Part shown: piece by piece, positions 37,191-63,847 of the stretch
Layout of the letters: the number at the start of each line of letters is the position of its first letter
Position numbering within the stretch: position 1 is the first letter of the stretch
Assembly (NCBI GenBank): GCA_963693365.1
Contig: CAVNZM010000003.1
Location: 186,001 to 250,000 of the forward strand
Reading direction: 5' to 3'
DNA: 64,000 nt
DNA from: Amoebidium appalachense
Taxonomy: Eukaryota; Ichthyosporea
The notes under the pieces: generated by a model
Seen by the model: the letters and a program-made list of their open reading frames with translations, nothing else
The model's database searches: none
Told to the model about the DNA's origin: nothing
Made by a program: the position numbers and the translations under genes

Positions 37191-37556
37191 GGGGGGGGGG
37201 GTTGCGGGTGCAAGGGCTTGCCAAGGGTCTTCACCTAAGATTTTTGTGCTTCTTGGCCAGCGTATTTATCATCGTAGGAAAGGTTCCCCTCGTCCTGGCC
37301 TCCCTCCCCCCTCACCCCTCCTCTACAAAAAATTTTTTACTGCAATCTCGTGCACACGGACATGAGTACTCCCCTCAATTGAAACCATACTCAGGCTTTT
37401 CATGACAGTGTGTGCTTGGCATTCTCAGAGAAACTGAACGAACATTTGTGTGGAACAGTTAGTGTGTATGGTTGTGTTTGCTTTTCTTCTTTTTCTTCTT
37501 CTTCTTCTTTTTTACGGGTGGTGATGGTGGTGGTGGTGGTGGTGGTGGTGGTGGTT

Positions 37557-37597
<41 letters not shown>

Positions 37598-37976
37598 GAA
37601 GAAAGGAAAAAAACTATCGCTGCCGCCACCCGCACAGCCTCTAAGCTCCTCAACCGACCTCAACATCCACCCACCTCGTGTAGTAACTTCTTCCAAATTC
37701 TTTTAAAAGATTACAAAACCAAAGCAACCATGTCTGTCTCTCTCAGATCTGTTTAATAACCGTCTTTATCTTGCACAGGACTCCCTCAGATGACGCCATA
37801 CCGAGGCCCGGCCTCTCCCCTCACCTCCCTCAACACCACCACCGTGGATGTGTATGGGCTGGAAAATGATGCGGTTGATGGGGTGCCTGAGAGATATGTG
37901 GCTACTTCAGACCTCACACCACTGAGTGATCCAGAGAGGGTGAATGCAACAAAGGTGTGTGCGCACGTGTGTGGAG

Positions 37977-38074
<98 letters not shown>

Positions 38075-39250
38075 ACACACACACACACATACACACATGT
38101 GCGCACGGGCACACACACACACACACACACGCACACAAATCCTGGCTCACAATACACAGTAGTACACATACACATGCATGCACACACACACATACATATC
38201 ACACACACACATACACATAGACATTCCCATTTTTGTGCGTGCACACACACACACACGACCGTTTTTATAGCGCAAATCATCACATTATGGACGTGCATGC
38301 ATCACGGTGCATTGACAGCCCCCCCCCCCCCCCCCCCCCTCTCCTCCCCCCTCCACCTCCTCCATCGGGCAGCTTCTAATAAAAATATAAAATATAAAAT
38401 ATAAAATATAAAAATATAAAAACCATGAAGAAGCGAATAAATGGTAAACGGAACCATAAGAGACTGACCTTTTTAAGTGTTTGGACAGAGCCACCTGACG
38501 CTCGATTGGTACGGGGCTAGACAGGTTCTTGATTGAAACACCTGCAATATGACAACCAGTTAAATAATTAGATCTCCAATCATTTTATAATCTACAGAGC
38601 CGCCTCGTTACCACTCTAAATGCAAGGAAAATGGAATCGGTTATTCTTTTGCTCTGTTCATCCCACCTATTCAGGCTGACATATTCCTATTCTCGCAGGT
38701 GATTTACGAAGCCACCCTGTCCGTCAACAACACCAGCGACGTCACCGAGCTCATCACCAACCAGGAATACGTATTCCTTATTCACTACCGCAGGCAATTT
38801 CCCTGTGCATCGCACGCTATGGACAACACTGTGAGCATGTGGGGTGAACTATGTTTCAAAGACATGAATACGCTCACGAATATTCTTGGTGCACCCATGC
38901 ACGTGATGGTGATTCGGGAGGGCCTGGGAGAAACACAACATCTGCACGGATACGTGCCAAAAATGAATGGGGCATCCGGGGAGGGAACTGGCAATGAATC
39001 ACACGCATCACATGGGAAGAGCTCGCGGCGTAGAAACGTACGTAGGGTCAAACGTCAAGCTGACCATAGTGCGCATGAGAGCATGAACATGGATATGAGT
39101 GGGGCGGGTGATAAAAGAACGTTCAACACTTCTGAACTTGCGGTTTCTGTGAAGTTTGAGGTGGAGGGAAGTTACAAGCTGGTGGCTATGGCAAAGGATC
39201 AAGAGGGTGAGAGGGCGATACTTACTTCACACACCATTTATGTGTTCTAG
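35431..39250 (+). CDS. Secreted His/Met-rich protein with two bacterial-type metal-binding-like modules, 4 exons
   Basis: Exons: 35431-35590, 36726-36998, 37779-37954, 38699-39250. They join in phase to 386 residues. Residues 1-18 are a signal peptide (MRTQLTLLLAFLLGAVLS). Module 1 has H70, MHVVVV (74-79), GEDLEQYTHVHP ending at 91, then a beta-rich stretch. Module 2 has GAPMHVMVIREG (267-278) and HLHG (284-287), and ends in a beta-strand-like tail. This spacing (His, hydrophobic strand, acidic/Leu turn, His-x-His-Pro) recalls small secreted or periplasmic bacterial proteins of metal-resistance loci; that resemblance is from memory. Between HLHG and the C-terminal strands lies a Met/His/Gly linker (HASHGK; DHSAHESMNMDM) with a furin-like RRVKR at about 315-319. 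Several N-x-S/T sites fit a glycosylated secreted protein. A role in binding copper or another metal is inference; no enzyme motif is visible. Confidence 0.8.
35955..36145 (+). repeat. Poly-C-terminated dispersed repeat, copy in intron 1 of the secreted-protein gene
   Basis: Contains GGTCGAAACTCAGACGC, GATGACTTGGGCC, GAGGATGGGCTCTGCTTATG, ACTTCGTACTGTGTTCCGC and ATTCAACA, then C(17). It parallels the 25190-25445 copy. Confidence 0.65.
37980..38260. repeat. (CA)n array after exon 3 of the secreted-protein gene
   Basis: Starts 25 bases after a GTGTGTGCGC donor; CA blocks with TG-rich interruptions. Confidence 0.9.
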
Positions 39251-39660
39251 ATATACAATATTCCTGCTTTTTTATTGTTTATTCCTACTTTTTTTTAAGG
39301 TGTTCTAGATATAAATTTTAGGTTTTCTAGACATACCATTTAGGGTTCTATCAGAGGACTATTATTTGTGTGTTCTAGATGAACCATTTATGTGTTCTAG
39401 GCACTGCAATTATGAGTTCTAGGTAGACTATTCAGGGTTTCTAGATGTACAACTTATATGTTCTAGATATACATTAATATTTTCTGGAGATACAAGTTGT
39501 GTGTTCTAGATGTACCATTTCAGGGTTCTAGATACAACATTTATCTCAACGGTTCTGGACATACATTTTCGTTTTCCCATATATACCTTTTGGGATTCAA
39601 CTGTCGTGTATGTGGTCTAGGATTTATGTGTTTTAGACACGCCGCACATGTATTATAGCC
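39233..39660 (+). repeat. Degenerate tandem repeat in the 3' UTR, unit related to the stop-codon context
   Basis: About 14 diverged copies of a 25-35 base unit containing TGTTCTAGATATAC or close variants (GTTCTAGATGTACC, GTTCTAGGTAGAC). The first unit is the end of the coding region itself: ACCATTTATGTGTTCTAG encodes the last residues and the TAG stop at 39248-39250. Confidence 0.75.
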
Positions 39661-39895
39661 GTGTATTCAAGATTTCATATGACTGTCAAACATGCGAGGG
39701 CCTGCGCATTTGTTTTCCCAATGGGGATACGGGCGATTTGTGTACATAGTGGGGAGGAAAAAATTAATGTTATAACCGAGATGATATGGCTTTTTGTTGG
39801 CCACGTATTTCTTTCCGTGTTTGATTTAACATACTCTCTTGATATCTTTCAAAAACTTGGATACGAATGTTTGTAAGAGTGTTTCGAAGTGACTC

Positions 39896-39901
39896 AATAA
39901 A
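39896..39901 (+). promoter_or_regulatory. Polyadenylation signal AATAAA of the secreted-protein gene
   Basis: AATAAA about 650 bases after the stop, following the degenerate 3' UTR array and just before a (GT)n tract. Confidence 0.5.
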
Positions 39902-39972
39902 CTTTTGCGGATATGAAATGCAAACAATGGACTTCGGCACCGTATAGAAATCCCCCGAGGGACGAGGAGAAC

Positions 39973-39973
<1 letters not shown>

Positions 39974-40053
<80 letters not shown>

Positions 40054-40092
40054 CGCGCGCGCTTGTGTGTGTTTGTGTGCGTGCGTGCGTGC
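39974..40092. repeat. (GT)n/(CG)n microsatellite downstream of the secreted-protein gene
   Basis: About 70 bases of GT units, then CGCGCG and GTGCGTGC. Confidence 0.9.
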
Positions 40093-40107
40093 TGCATGTT
40101 CATTAAG

Positions 40108-40542
40108 TCACCGAGGGAAGGGGGGGGGGGGGGGGGGGGGGGGATTATGCTTTTGGTTGTGGTTTTTATTTATGCTTTCCCGTGTAAATGGGTGACACTG
40201 GTCGAACCTGCTTCCTTCCACATTAGAGGAAAGACTGGTCAGCATGCAAAGGAGTTCATTGACACTGTGACACACCCACATGACTACATGGGGCCAAAAA
40301 AAGTCTATTTCCGCCACTGAGGTTAGAGGGCGGCCAGCTAGCCTGAGATATCCAATACACACTGCAAAGGTCCGACACACTGCTTGAAGGCCAATTGCAT
40401 TGAGTAGGAAGAACAGCCTGAACGCCGTGCGGGAACGTTCAAAGTTGGGGCTGGCCACCCAATAGACCCAAGGGCTGCTTCCAGAAAGGTGGAATGCACA
40501 CTGCCTGGGATGTGATTGTGGGATCCAGGGGTACGTACACAA
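40108..40542 (-). other. Unassigned 144-residue open frame with hydrophobic stretches
   Basis: The frame is non-repetitive except at its end and contains SSPWVYWVASPNFERS and FRLFFLLNAIGLQAV. I do not recognise it. It has no partner exons and lies among repeats. It may be part of a decayed transposon or a chance frame. Confidence 0.15.
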
Positions 40543-40738
40543 ACAGGGGGAAAAAAAGGAAGAAAGACTAAGAAAGTAACAGGAAAAAGGAAAAACAAAA
40601 AGAGAAAAAGTCAGTGTTTAAACGTACGCAAGGGCGCTTTTTTATCGGCATGTGTAAGCTTTAGCACGACCATCGTGTGTGAATACTTGAAAGCTTAAGT
40701 GGTCGATATGAAACAAGGTCATTGCGAGGCTGAGTGAA

Positions 40739-40920
40739 TTGCTTTTCCGAATCCCTAGTCACTGGCTATGCTTTTTCTGTCTTATCTTAGTGCCGGTTGC
40801 ACTAAATAGCATGATGATGTCTGGGTAATACTCGGCACATAATGGTGTTATTTAGTGCAACCGGCACAAAGATAAGACGACAAAGGCATCCCTGATGACT
40901 AATGATTCTGGAAAGCCTTG
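40739..40920. mobile_element. Foldback MITE-like element with about 65-70-base inverted arms
   Basis: The left arm includes GTCTTATCTTAGTGCCGG and TTGCACTAAATA (to about 40808). The right arm (40849-40920) reads back as the same with about ten changes. The outer parts TGCTTTTCCGAATC / AGGCTTTCCAGAATC also pair. The loop is about 40 bases, with no open frame. Confidence 0.8.
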
Positions 40921-41298
40921 AATTCATTCAGCATTGCAATGACATTGCCCACATTAATGCCACATTTATTCACACATAATGTTCGTGCTATAGTTAACAC
41001 AGGTTGATAAATGCAAATGAGCTTTTCTTTTTGTGGTTATTTTTATCCCTCGATTCTTCAGTTTTTCAAGTATTTTTGTTTTCGAGTTTTTTTATTTTAT
41101 TTCATTTCATTTTATTTTATTTTATTTTCAGTTATTTTATTTATATTGGGGGGGGGGGGGGGGGGGGCTGTGTGGGAAGGCAGCTGGTGGAAGGGTCGGC
41201 GGGAGGGGGGGGGGGGGGGGGAGGGGGGGGGAGGGGTTGAACAGGCGAAGTAAGAGTGGGGAAGGGGGGAGAGGGGAGGGGGGGGAGGGGGGGGAGGG

Positions 41299-41596
<298 letters not shown>

Positions 41597-42030
41597 GAGT
41601 AGTTCTTTCATTTAGTACAGCTATCGTGATCGAGGGCCTGGGCCAGTCACTGTCGGATGTTGGGTGGCCACAATGCAACCCAAATATTGCAGAAGGAGCC
41701 TCTTTGAACCCCCATTGCAAAAGAGCTGCTATAGGCCCTGACTCCTGATATCAGAATCGGCCTTGCGGCCGCGGCCACGCTCACAGGGTTGGCCACAGAA
41801 TTGAGCGAGGTGCAGCTTGCTGCTTCTAAAAAAAAAAAGATTTTGGTAGTCAGACTGTGGGACGCCGCTGAAACTGTGCATATTAATTATCAGGTGTGTG
41901 GACATGTATAAGGGCCTATGTGTCTTGAGTATCTATTAGAGTTGACACATACTAGGCGACTGCCGTGTTCTCTTGGGCCAGATATCAGAAGGAGCCACTG
42001 CCAAAGAATGGTGAAAGTAAAAACAAACAC

Positions 42031-42699
<669 letters not shown>

Positions 42700-43012
42700 A
42701 TGATTCTCTGCCTGGGTCTCCCTCCCTCCCTCCATCCCTCCCTCTCCCTGCCTCTTTCTCCCCCCCCCCCCCCCTCCCCCCCCCCCCCCCCCCCCGGGAA
42801 TTCTCATTATGAAGAGATGCTCTCCCTCTACATCTTCTTGCCTCCCTCCTTCCATCCTCCCCCCCACCCCAAAACCCCCCTCTCAATACTCTGCTACGAA
42901 GTATTCCAGCTTCCGCCCAACCCTCCATTATCACCCTGGAATGTCGACGTCTACCTTCTGCCCTCCCCCCCCCCCTCCCCCCCCCCCCCCCCCCCCCCCC
43001 CGTGCCCATCTC

Positions 43013-43077
<65 letters not shown>

Positions 43078-43416
43078 CATACGTTGAGTAGCTTTGTATT
43101 ACAAGTTGTTGTGTTTTGATTGGTCTGAAAACACTTAGGCTACACTTTAGCTTGTCATGTGTGAATCATAGCTTAGTCAACCACTTTAGTTTTGTGTGTT
43201 GCCGTGCTGTTACCAATCAGTAGACTTATTCAGAAAGTGTCTGAGCCTTTGCAGCTGTTGATAGGTTAGAAACATAAACCACAGCCCCCTCTTTCCTCGT
43301 TACTTTTACACCTCAATACTTGCTAGTAGCTGTGACCTATGGTGTGCGTTCCTGTGTCGCCGGATCTATCCTGGCAATAATCAGTTCATTGTGATTGGTT
43401 ATTTTTGACATGGATC

Positions 43417-43440
43417 TGATTTCCGACTGGTCGGAAATCA
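43417..43440. repeat. 24-base inverted repeat
   Basis: TGATTTCCGAC, TG, then GTCGGAAATCA: a hairpin with a two-base loop just outside or within the retrotransposon LTR candidate. Confidence 0.8.
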
Positions 43441-43499
43441 TGTGTTGATTTGACTTAGGATTCACAAATATATATACGAAATCTCCATTGACTTCGTTA

Positions 43500-43857
43500 G
43501 TCGTGTCTAAACATTGATGTCTGTTGTGTACACTGCTCCGATCGTTCCGTGTTTTTGTTGTTGTGTGTCTGTGGTGTTTTTACACTGCACCACCGTGTCT
43601 CTGCTTTACTTCCCAGTCTCAAATACTTATAAAAATTTACAGTCCCGTCATTCTGGTTTATATACCTTCATAGCTGAGAGAGCTAAGATATCATTGGGTA
43701 ACGCATAATCCAATCGGAACTAAGCTAAGTAATAAACCAATCAGATCACCTTCTAAGAATGTTCTGTACGAATCAGGAATATGAATACATTGATCCGGAT
43801 CTTGAATAGATCCCGGCGGTACGCTAGTGTATGCACACAAGTCACACTATCGTAACA
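43500..43857 (-). mobile_element. Candidate 3' LTR of the Copia element, far boundary unknown
   Basis: On the minus strand a purine tract ATCACAAGGGGAC is followed by TGTTACGATAG, the usual polypurine tract plus LTR start. TATATAAACC lies about 190 bases inside, as an LTR promoter would. No 5' LTR is present for comparison, so the end at about 43500 is a guess. Confidence 0.4.
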
Positions 43858-44123
43858 GTCCCCTTGTGATGTAGGTGTGTAGATATTATACAAGTATAAA
43901 AGAAATACTATCTATAGTACACAGCAGAGCACACTATCATCTAATATGTTACAAACATATTCATATTCTTATTCTAATACTCATATTCTTATTTAACCTG
44001 AATAGTACAAGTGCAGTGTTTTTCATGTAAGTACAACTTTTGTCGAAGGAAAGCCAGATCACGTTGGTAGTCCAAATCGGCTCGCCGGGGCCCTTGACTA
44101 CTCAGAGATCGACATGAAGATCA

Positions 44124-44850
44124 CTAGTACTCACTAGTAACGGTGGATGGAAGTGCCAGCTGTGCTGGTGTGCGACATGAAGAGCCTTGAATTCCAGCTA
44201 GCTTCTTGCACATCAGTAGCTGTTGTAGACCAACGGACTTGGTGAGCATATCTGCTGCTTGCTGGTTGGTGGGTATGTAGACAAGCTCGGTGTCCTTCTT
44301 ATTGTTGACAATCATGCAGACGTACAAGGTGGTACTTGATGGCTATGTGCTTGGTGCGGTTGAATAGCTCGGGATTCTTGCCTATCTTGATGGCAGCTTG
44401 GTTGTCTTCGAGTAGAACTGTAGGTCCAGTAACAATGAAGCCGAAATCCCGAATGAGTTGCCTAAGCCATAGACATCCCTTGGTGGCAGGGGCAGCAGCG
44501 ATGTACTCAGCCTCAACTGTGCTGTCTGCGACAACTGTCTGTAGTTTGCTGCTCCAACCAATGGCTCCGTGTGCTATGGTGAAAATAAAGCCTGAAGTGG
44601 AATGTTGGGTGTCTATGTCACCGGCCCAGTCTGCATCGGTGTAGCCAAGTATGCGTCCGTGTAGTGACTTGTCCACAGGGCGTAGACAATGCCGTGGTTG
44701 AAAGTTGACTTGACGTAACGCAGAAGACGCTTGGCAGCGTTGAGATGTGCCTGGCCTGGATTCTTGTTGTAGCGGGCAAGCACAGACACAGGGAAATACA
44801 GGTCGGGTCGAGTGTTGTTTTGTACGGGTCTAAGGGAGCAGAGTGCACAG
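44124..44850 (-). pseudogene. Copia retrotransposon RNase H region (broken)
   Basis: Minus-strand frames give NTRPDLYFPVSVLARYNKNP, a frameshift, then GYTDADWAGDIDTQHSTSGF, SSKLQTVVADSTVEAEYIAA, LLEDNQAAIKI and RTKHIAIKYHLVR, the classical Ty1/Copia RNase H motifs. NNKKDTELVYIPTNQQAADM, in a shifted frame, is the usual C-terminal motif. At least two frame breaks are present. Confidence 0.85.
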
Positions 44851-45564
44851 AGGTGTCATGTAAAACACGACTAACACATTAATGAGAGGGCAATCGGAGT
44901 TGTTCACGAGACATTGAAAGATTCAAACAACAACTGATTCTTTATTGTGCTCTCGGTTCCTTTTGTACTTGCGACTTATCATCTTATCACAACTAAAGAG
45001 GGAGAACCAATCGGTTCTATCAGGAGATAGAAAAACACATTCCGACAGAGCATACGCATTCCAACTTCCGATAAAACTAAAGTTTAGAAACTCTTACTTA
45101 ATTAAATTAAGTAATTATACATCTAGTCACTATTAACTCACATATAAATTTATGTTCGTCTCTATAAAGAAACTTATTTAAATATATATATTTCCTAATA
45201 GTCGACACTCTCAAAGTGAAGACACATTGCAATAAACCGAATTCCATATATATCTATTGTCCAATCACAACACACATATATTAATAGACAGGAATGCACA
45301 ACACGATCTACAGATGTACTCGCTCGCGACCATTGGAGAGCCATCCTCTTTGAGAACAAAACTACTAAGCCATTTTGAAATAAAGGAAAGACAACGAGTG
45401 TAGCTAGCCAATCACGCTACCTCTCAGATAAACAGAGGAGAGCAAACAGAAATAAAAATACAAAAAGTTCTTATCAGGCAAGAGAGCCAGGTGTGCACAG
45501 ATCTACAGATATCTGTGCTCACAGAAACAAGGGAGAGAGAGATACGGGGGGGGGGGGGGGGGGG

Positions 45565-45620
<56 letters not shown>

Positions 45621-45700
45621 AAAGAGCACAAAGAAGGAAAGCAGACACGAATACAAACAAGCTAAAACACATACATACTTCAAGGCTCTTGCTGTCATAC
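44851..45700. mobile_element. About 850-base insertion inside the Copia element
   Basis: The pol reading breaks after SEYQSIVGSLQ (near 45755) and resumes at QNNTRPDL (44835); these should be adjacent. The inserted DNA is A/T-rich with a (GA)n tract (45566-45616). On the minus strand it starts near TGTATGACAGC and ends near AATAAAG...ACATGACA, which is compatible with a solo LTR. No clear target duplication was seen. Confidence 0.4.
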
Positions 45701-45739
45701 ATGGTGACGTATTCCAACATCGAGTCCATGTGGCGAGGT

Positions 45740-46925
45740 ACTACTGAAGACTTCCAACAATGGACTGGTACTCGGACACATGGGTGCCATCTTGAGCTTG
45801 TCCTCCTCCGTGGTAGGTGACTGGTAGCTGCAGAGCTTGTCCAGTGTCATGGGAGTGTCGATGGGCTTGGCCTCGTCCATGCCAAAACGCTGCAAAACTC
45901 GGTTGCTGTAGGCAGTCTGGTGAATCTTGATGCGACCGTCGTGCAGTTTGGAAATCTCCACACCGAGGAAGCACTCAGCAAGGGGCTGGTACTTGACCTT
46001 AAAGAACTTGCTGGGTTCCACATGTAGGGAATCAGCAGCAGCCTGTGTGGGGGTGGAGACTAGCGGATCGTCTACGTGGGTGGTGATGATGACCATGTCG
46101 TCCCCTGTGCCTCGGATATAGCAGCAGGGGTCAGCCGGTGTCTGCACGAACTTGAGCTGGTAGAGAGCATCAGAGAGAGTATTCCCCCATGCTCGGGCTG
46201 ACTGCTTGAGACCGTAGATGGCTTTGTTGAGCTTGCACACAAAGTGCTCTTTGCCTGGTTGGATGAACCCCTCCGGCTGCTCAATGTAGATCTCCTCCTC
46301 CAGCTTAGAGTTGAGAAAAGCTATGTCGAAGTCATATGTTGCCAGATGACGTCCCTTTGCAGCTGCATCTGCTATGAGAAGACGTGTGGTAGTGGGGTGA
46401 GCTGTGGGAGAGAAGGTCTCGTCGTAATCCACTAGGTGGCGCCGAACACCCCCTACTAGTAGTCTTGATTAATTTCCGGCCCGGTGGTAATTCCACCAGT
46501 GTGTAAGTTTCGTTAGTGAGCAGGGAGGTGCTCAACTTTGGCGGCAGTCATCCACTCGTCATGTTGCGGAGAATTCAGCGCAGCTTTGTAGCTGTTGGGT
46601 ACTTGGATGTCGCTCACGAAATAGGTGGATGGCTCAGCATTTGCTGTAGTAGTGGCAATAAGTGCACTTAGCTGCCTAGCCTCGTGCAGGGCACCCTTGC
46701 CTCGTCCTTGATGCACCAATTGGTTGAAGACTCGGCCACTCCGTGTTGCTGGGGGCTGATGGTGCGATGCGATTGGTGGAGCATCTTCGCTGGAATTTTC
46801 CTTGCTGAAGTTCACACGTTTGGAAGGAGGCTTGATGGGGGTGTCTGCGTCTTCCTGACGTTGTCTCTTTGTAAGATGAGTGTGGGTGACTGTGTGGTGC
46901 ACTGCAGCTGGCGTTTAGGGGGTCG
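45740..46925 (-). pseudogene. Copia retrotransposon reverse transcriptase region (5'-truncated, frameshifted)
   Basis: It starts in the integrase-RT linker (46902-46530: NSYKAALNSPQHDEWMTAAK). After a frame break it continues TNETYTLVELPPGRKLI, then jumps by an apparent deletion to DYDETFSPTAHPTTTRLL. RT motifs follow: DFDIAFLNSKLEEEIYIEQP, NKAIYGLKQSARAWG, HVDD (normally YVDD) and GVEISKLHDGRIKIHQ. Gag, protease and integrase are absent. This is a dead fragment. Confidence 0.9.
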
Positions 46926-47632
46926 GCGTGAAGATTGGGACAGGAGGAAAGGACATCTCCAGCCATGAGGAAATTTACCAGCCAATACAATCTAATTGAA
47001 TCCAGACATCAACTGCTGTCCTATCTATGAATAGATATAATTTACAAAGCATTCAATTTGGAGGTCGTCATTCAGTGGATAAACAGTGTCTCATCGCTGC
47101 GTGATCGATGGGACTGAGTTTTATTCAGAATGCCCCACTTCAGTGTGTACTCGACTTATGTACAAAATGCATTTTTCGTTATCTAAAAATCTTTGATCAT
47201 GAAAACTTCGACAACCCCCCCCCCCCCCCCCCCCCCCCTAGCTCCCTCTTACTGGGCTCAGCAGTTTGCCAGAAACAGGCTGTCTGGCCTTTGGAACCCT
47301 CTCACGTCCTTATTACGCGTGTTAATCTATGTGGGTGGTAAAACTAATCAAAGAAAAGAAAAGTATGTCGAAAAAGTGCAAAAAAAACGTACGAAGTAGG
47401 TGCATAATGGTGTCGCTATCACATGTGTTTGCCAAGCAGTGCTATGTATAGCTACTCTTACACAACACCGCCGGCACATGCCTAAGCCCATATACCCGAA
47501 CTAATGGACCAATAGTTTCATAGCCAAATGTATAGCTGTAGGACTGCGCACATGTTAAGCTACCCTAACAAAAGAAATTGTATGAATCAGAGCACCGGAC
47601 ACGATTCCATGACACCCATGCACACCTACGCC

Positions 47633-47638
47633 TTTAAT
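47633..47638 (-). promoter_or_regulatory. Polyadenylation signal ATTAAA of RFC1
   Basis: Minus-strand ATTAAA, the commonest variant signal, lies 45 bases past the TGA stop at 47685-47683. Confidence 0.5.
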
Positions 47639-47682
47639 AAGCAAACAACGTCACCCTACCGTTAGCACACAGCACTGTCCCC

Positions 47683-62130
<14,448 letters not shown>

Positions 62131-62394
62131 TCTCGCTCTGCCTTTCTTCCCCACGTTTCTCTTTGAGCGGGTACTGCTACATATGCCTGTTTCATCACCT
62201 AACTAACTTTCTTATGAAACATAGCTCTCTCTACCAACAACAGCGCATAAAATAGCACTTTCTTCCTGCGCGATTATAGGTAACTTTTATCTGAAGGCAA
62301 ATAGTGAACTGTGTAAATGCAGGAGGGATGCAAGGAGTGAAAGGATGTAACCGGCAGCGGTCGTGTCTTCAGGATTCACTTGATTGGCTAATTA

Positions 62395-62406
62395 GCGCGC
62401 CAAAAA
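62395..62406 (-). promoter_or_regulatory. E2F-like site upstream of RFC1, with adjacent CCAAT box
   Basis: On the gene strand the sequence reads TTTTTGGCGCGC, which contains TTTGGCGC, a match to the E2F consensus TTTSSCGC. An inverted CCAAT (ATTGGCTAATTA) is directly adjacent on the plus strand at about 62382-62394. The site is about 265 bases upstream of the RFC1 start codon. E2F control of replication-factor genes is known in plants and animals; its action here is inferred. Confidence 0.5.
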
Positions 62407-62892
62407 TCCATATTTGGTTAAATTAGGCGGCAAGTAACATTTGTGATCTTTGAGCCCTGTGATTCGTCAATTGTGATGTCAGTGATTGTGAGGAAAGGAC
62501 GAAAGCACAGGACGTTACATATAAATAGCAACCACAATCTATCTCTCATCCATATCTCTAAAGTCTTTTGAAATCGATTTTATTTTTTATTTTTCTTTGA
62601 TGTATAGCTACTATGTTCGCAGGCTTTAGTAGGCCAGGAACAGGGCATACCTGATCATCCTGGGACAATTGATTGCGGTGGAATATGATTGGCTAATGCT
62701 AACTGGGGTACGCGAATATTTTATAGTCTAAGCCTATTACGTCACTTTGTTTAATTGAAAGCCTGAAAAACAAATATCGTTTTAGACTACAACCACCACA
62801 CAACTCCAAAACAAACCAAAACTTTGTGACGGTTGAAACCAGACACCAGCATTTGTGCATGGTTTTGTACATGAAGAACCTCACACGTACTG

Positions 62893-63031
62893 ACGGTGTG
62901 CACGCGCTGCGATGAACTTAACGTTCGCTGCAGACGGGCCTTACACTCTCGCGACCGCGTGCATGCTTTCTGTCGCGGCGCCTCGACGGTTCGATAGAGT
63001 CCAGTGTTCGCTGAATGTGTAAGGAAAAATA
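62893..63031 (-). mobile_element. Second copy of the 33.7-kb MITE-like element and its flank, inverted
   Basis: On the minus strand it reads TATTTTTCCTTACACATTC, then a diverged interior including AAAGCATGCACGCGGTCGCG, GAGAGTGTAAGG, then GCGAACGTTAAGTTCATCGC and CACACCGTCAGTACG. These match 33705-33870 in order. The distal terminal repeat is truncated (GTGTAAGG only). Confidence 0.65.
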
Positions 63032-63549
63032 AGGAGCCATCTCTGTAGGTGGCAGATGAAGAACGTGCTTGTAGATTAGTTCACTCTAGTAAAACTAAAA
63101 GCAAACAGCGAGACAGTCAAGCTTCATTGGGCCTTTAGCGCCTTTCCTTTAAGAGCTTTATTGCTCACTCATTTTTGTAGATCCCGTTTTGAAGCACAAA
63201 CATCACATTCAAGGAACACACAGCCAAATAGGTAGCTATGAGCTTGTACTGCATAAATGTCGTGTTAGATTATAGCCATAAGTAGAGCCACACCGTGAGT
63301 GTGTCGCCGCTCTCTTCCCCGCTGGTGCGCCTATATTTAGTATAGCACCATGGTTGCGCCACAAATAGCCCTGGAGGTGTGGCCTAAGCACAGCCTCATA
63401 ACTTACCTGGTGAGTGCCCCAGTTGGTTTCCGTTTTAATTCTTGGTGGCAGTGTGTGTGTGCTTTTATGTGGGCGCATGAGTCCTTGGTGGTGTTGTGGG
63501 GACGGAGGGTAGAAGGCAGGGGCAAAAGAAGGGGGAGGGGGGCCGGGGG

Positions 63550-63719
63550 AGAGTGAGAGAGAGAGTGTTGTGTGGGGGAGAGAGGGGACGGGGCAGCTGA
63601 GAGAGAGATCCTTACACACGCACACACAAACACACACACACAAACACACCCAAAAAGAGGGAGAGAGATAAAGAGAGGGAAGGAGAGCGATAGAGGGCGG
63701 GAGGGCGGGGAGAGAGAGA

Positions 63720-63768
<49 letters not shown>

Positions 63769-63805
63769 GGAGAGCGAGAGAGAGAGGGAGAGCGAGAGAG
63801 AGAGG

Positions 63806-63847
<42 letters not shown>

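Noticed and set aside
47108-47400. Short frames between the Copia remnant and the RFC1 3' end.
   Set aside because: They are short, partly over a C run, and have no recognisable domain or splice partners.
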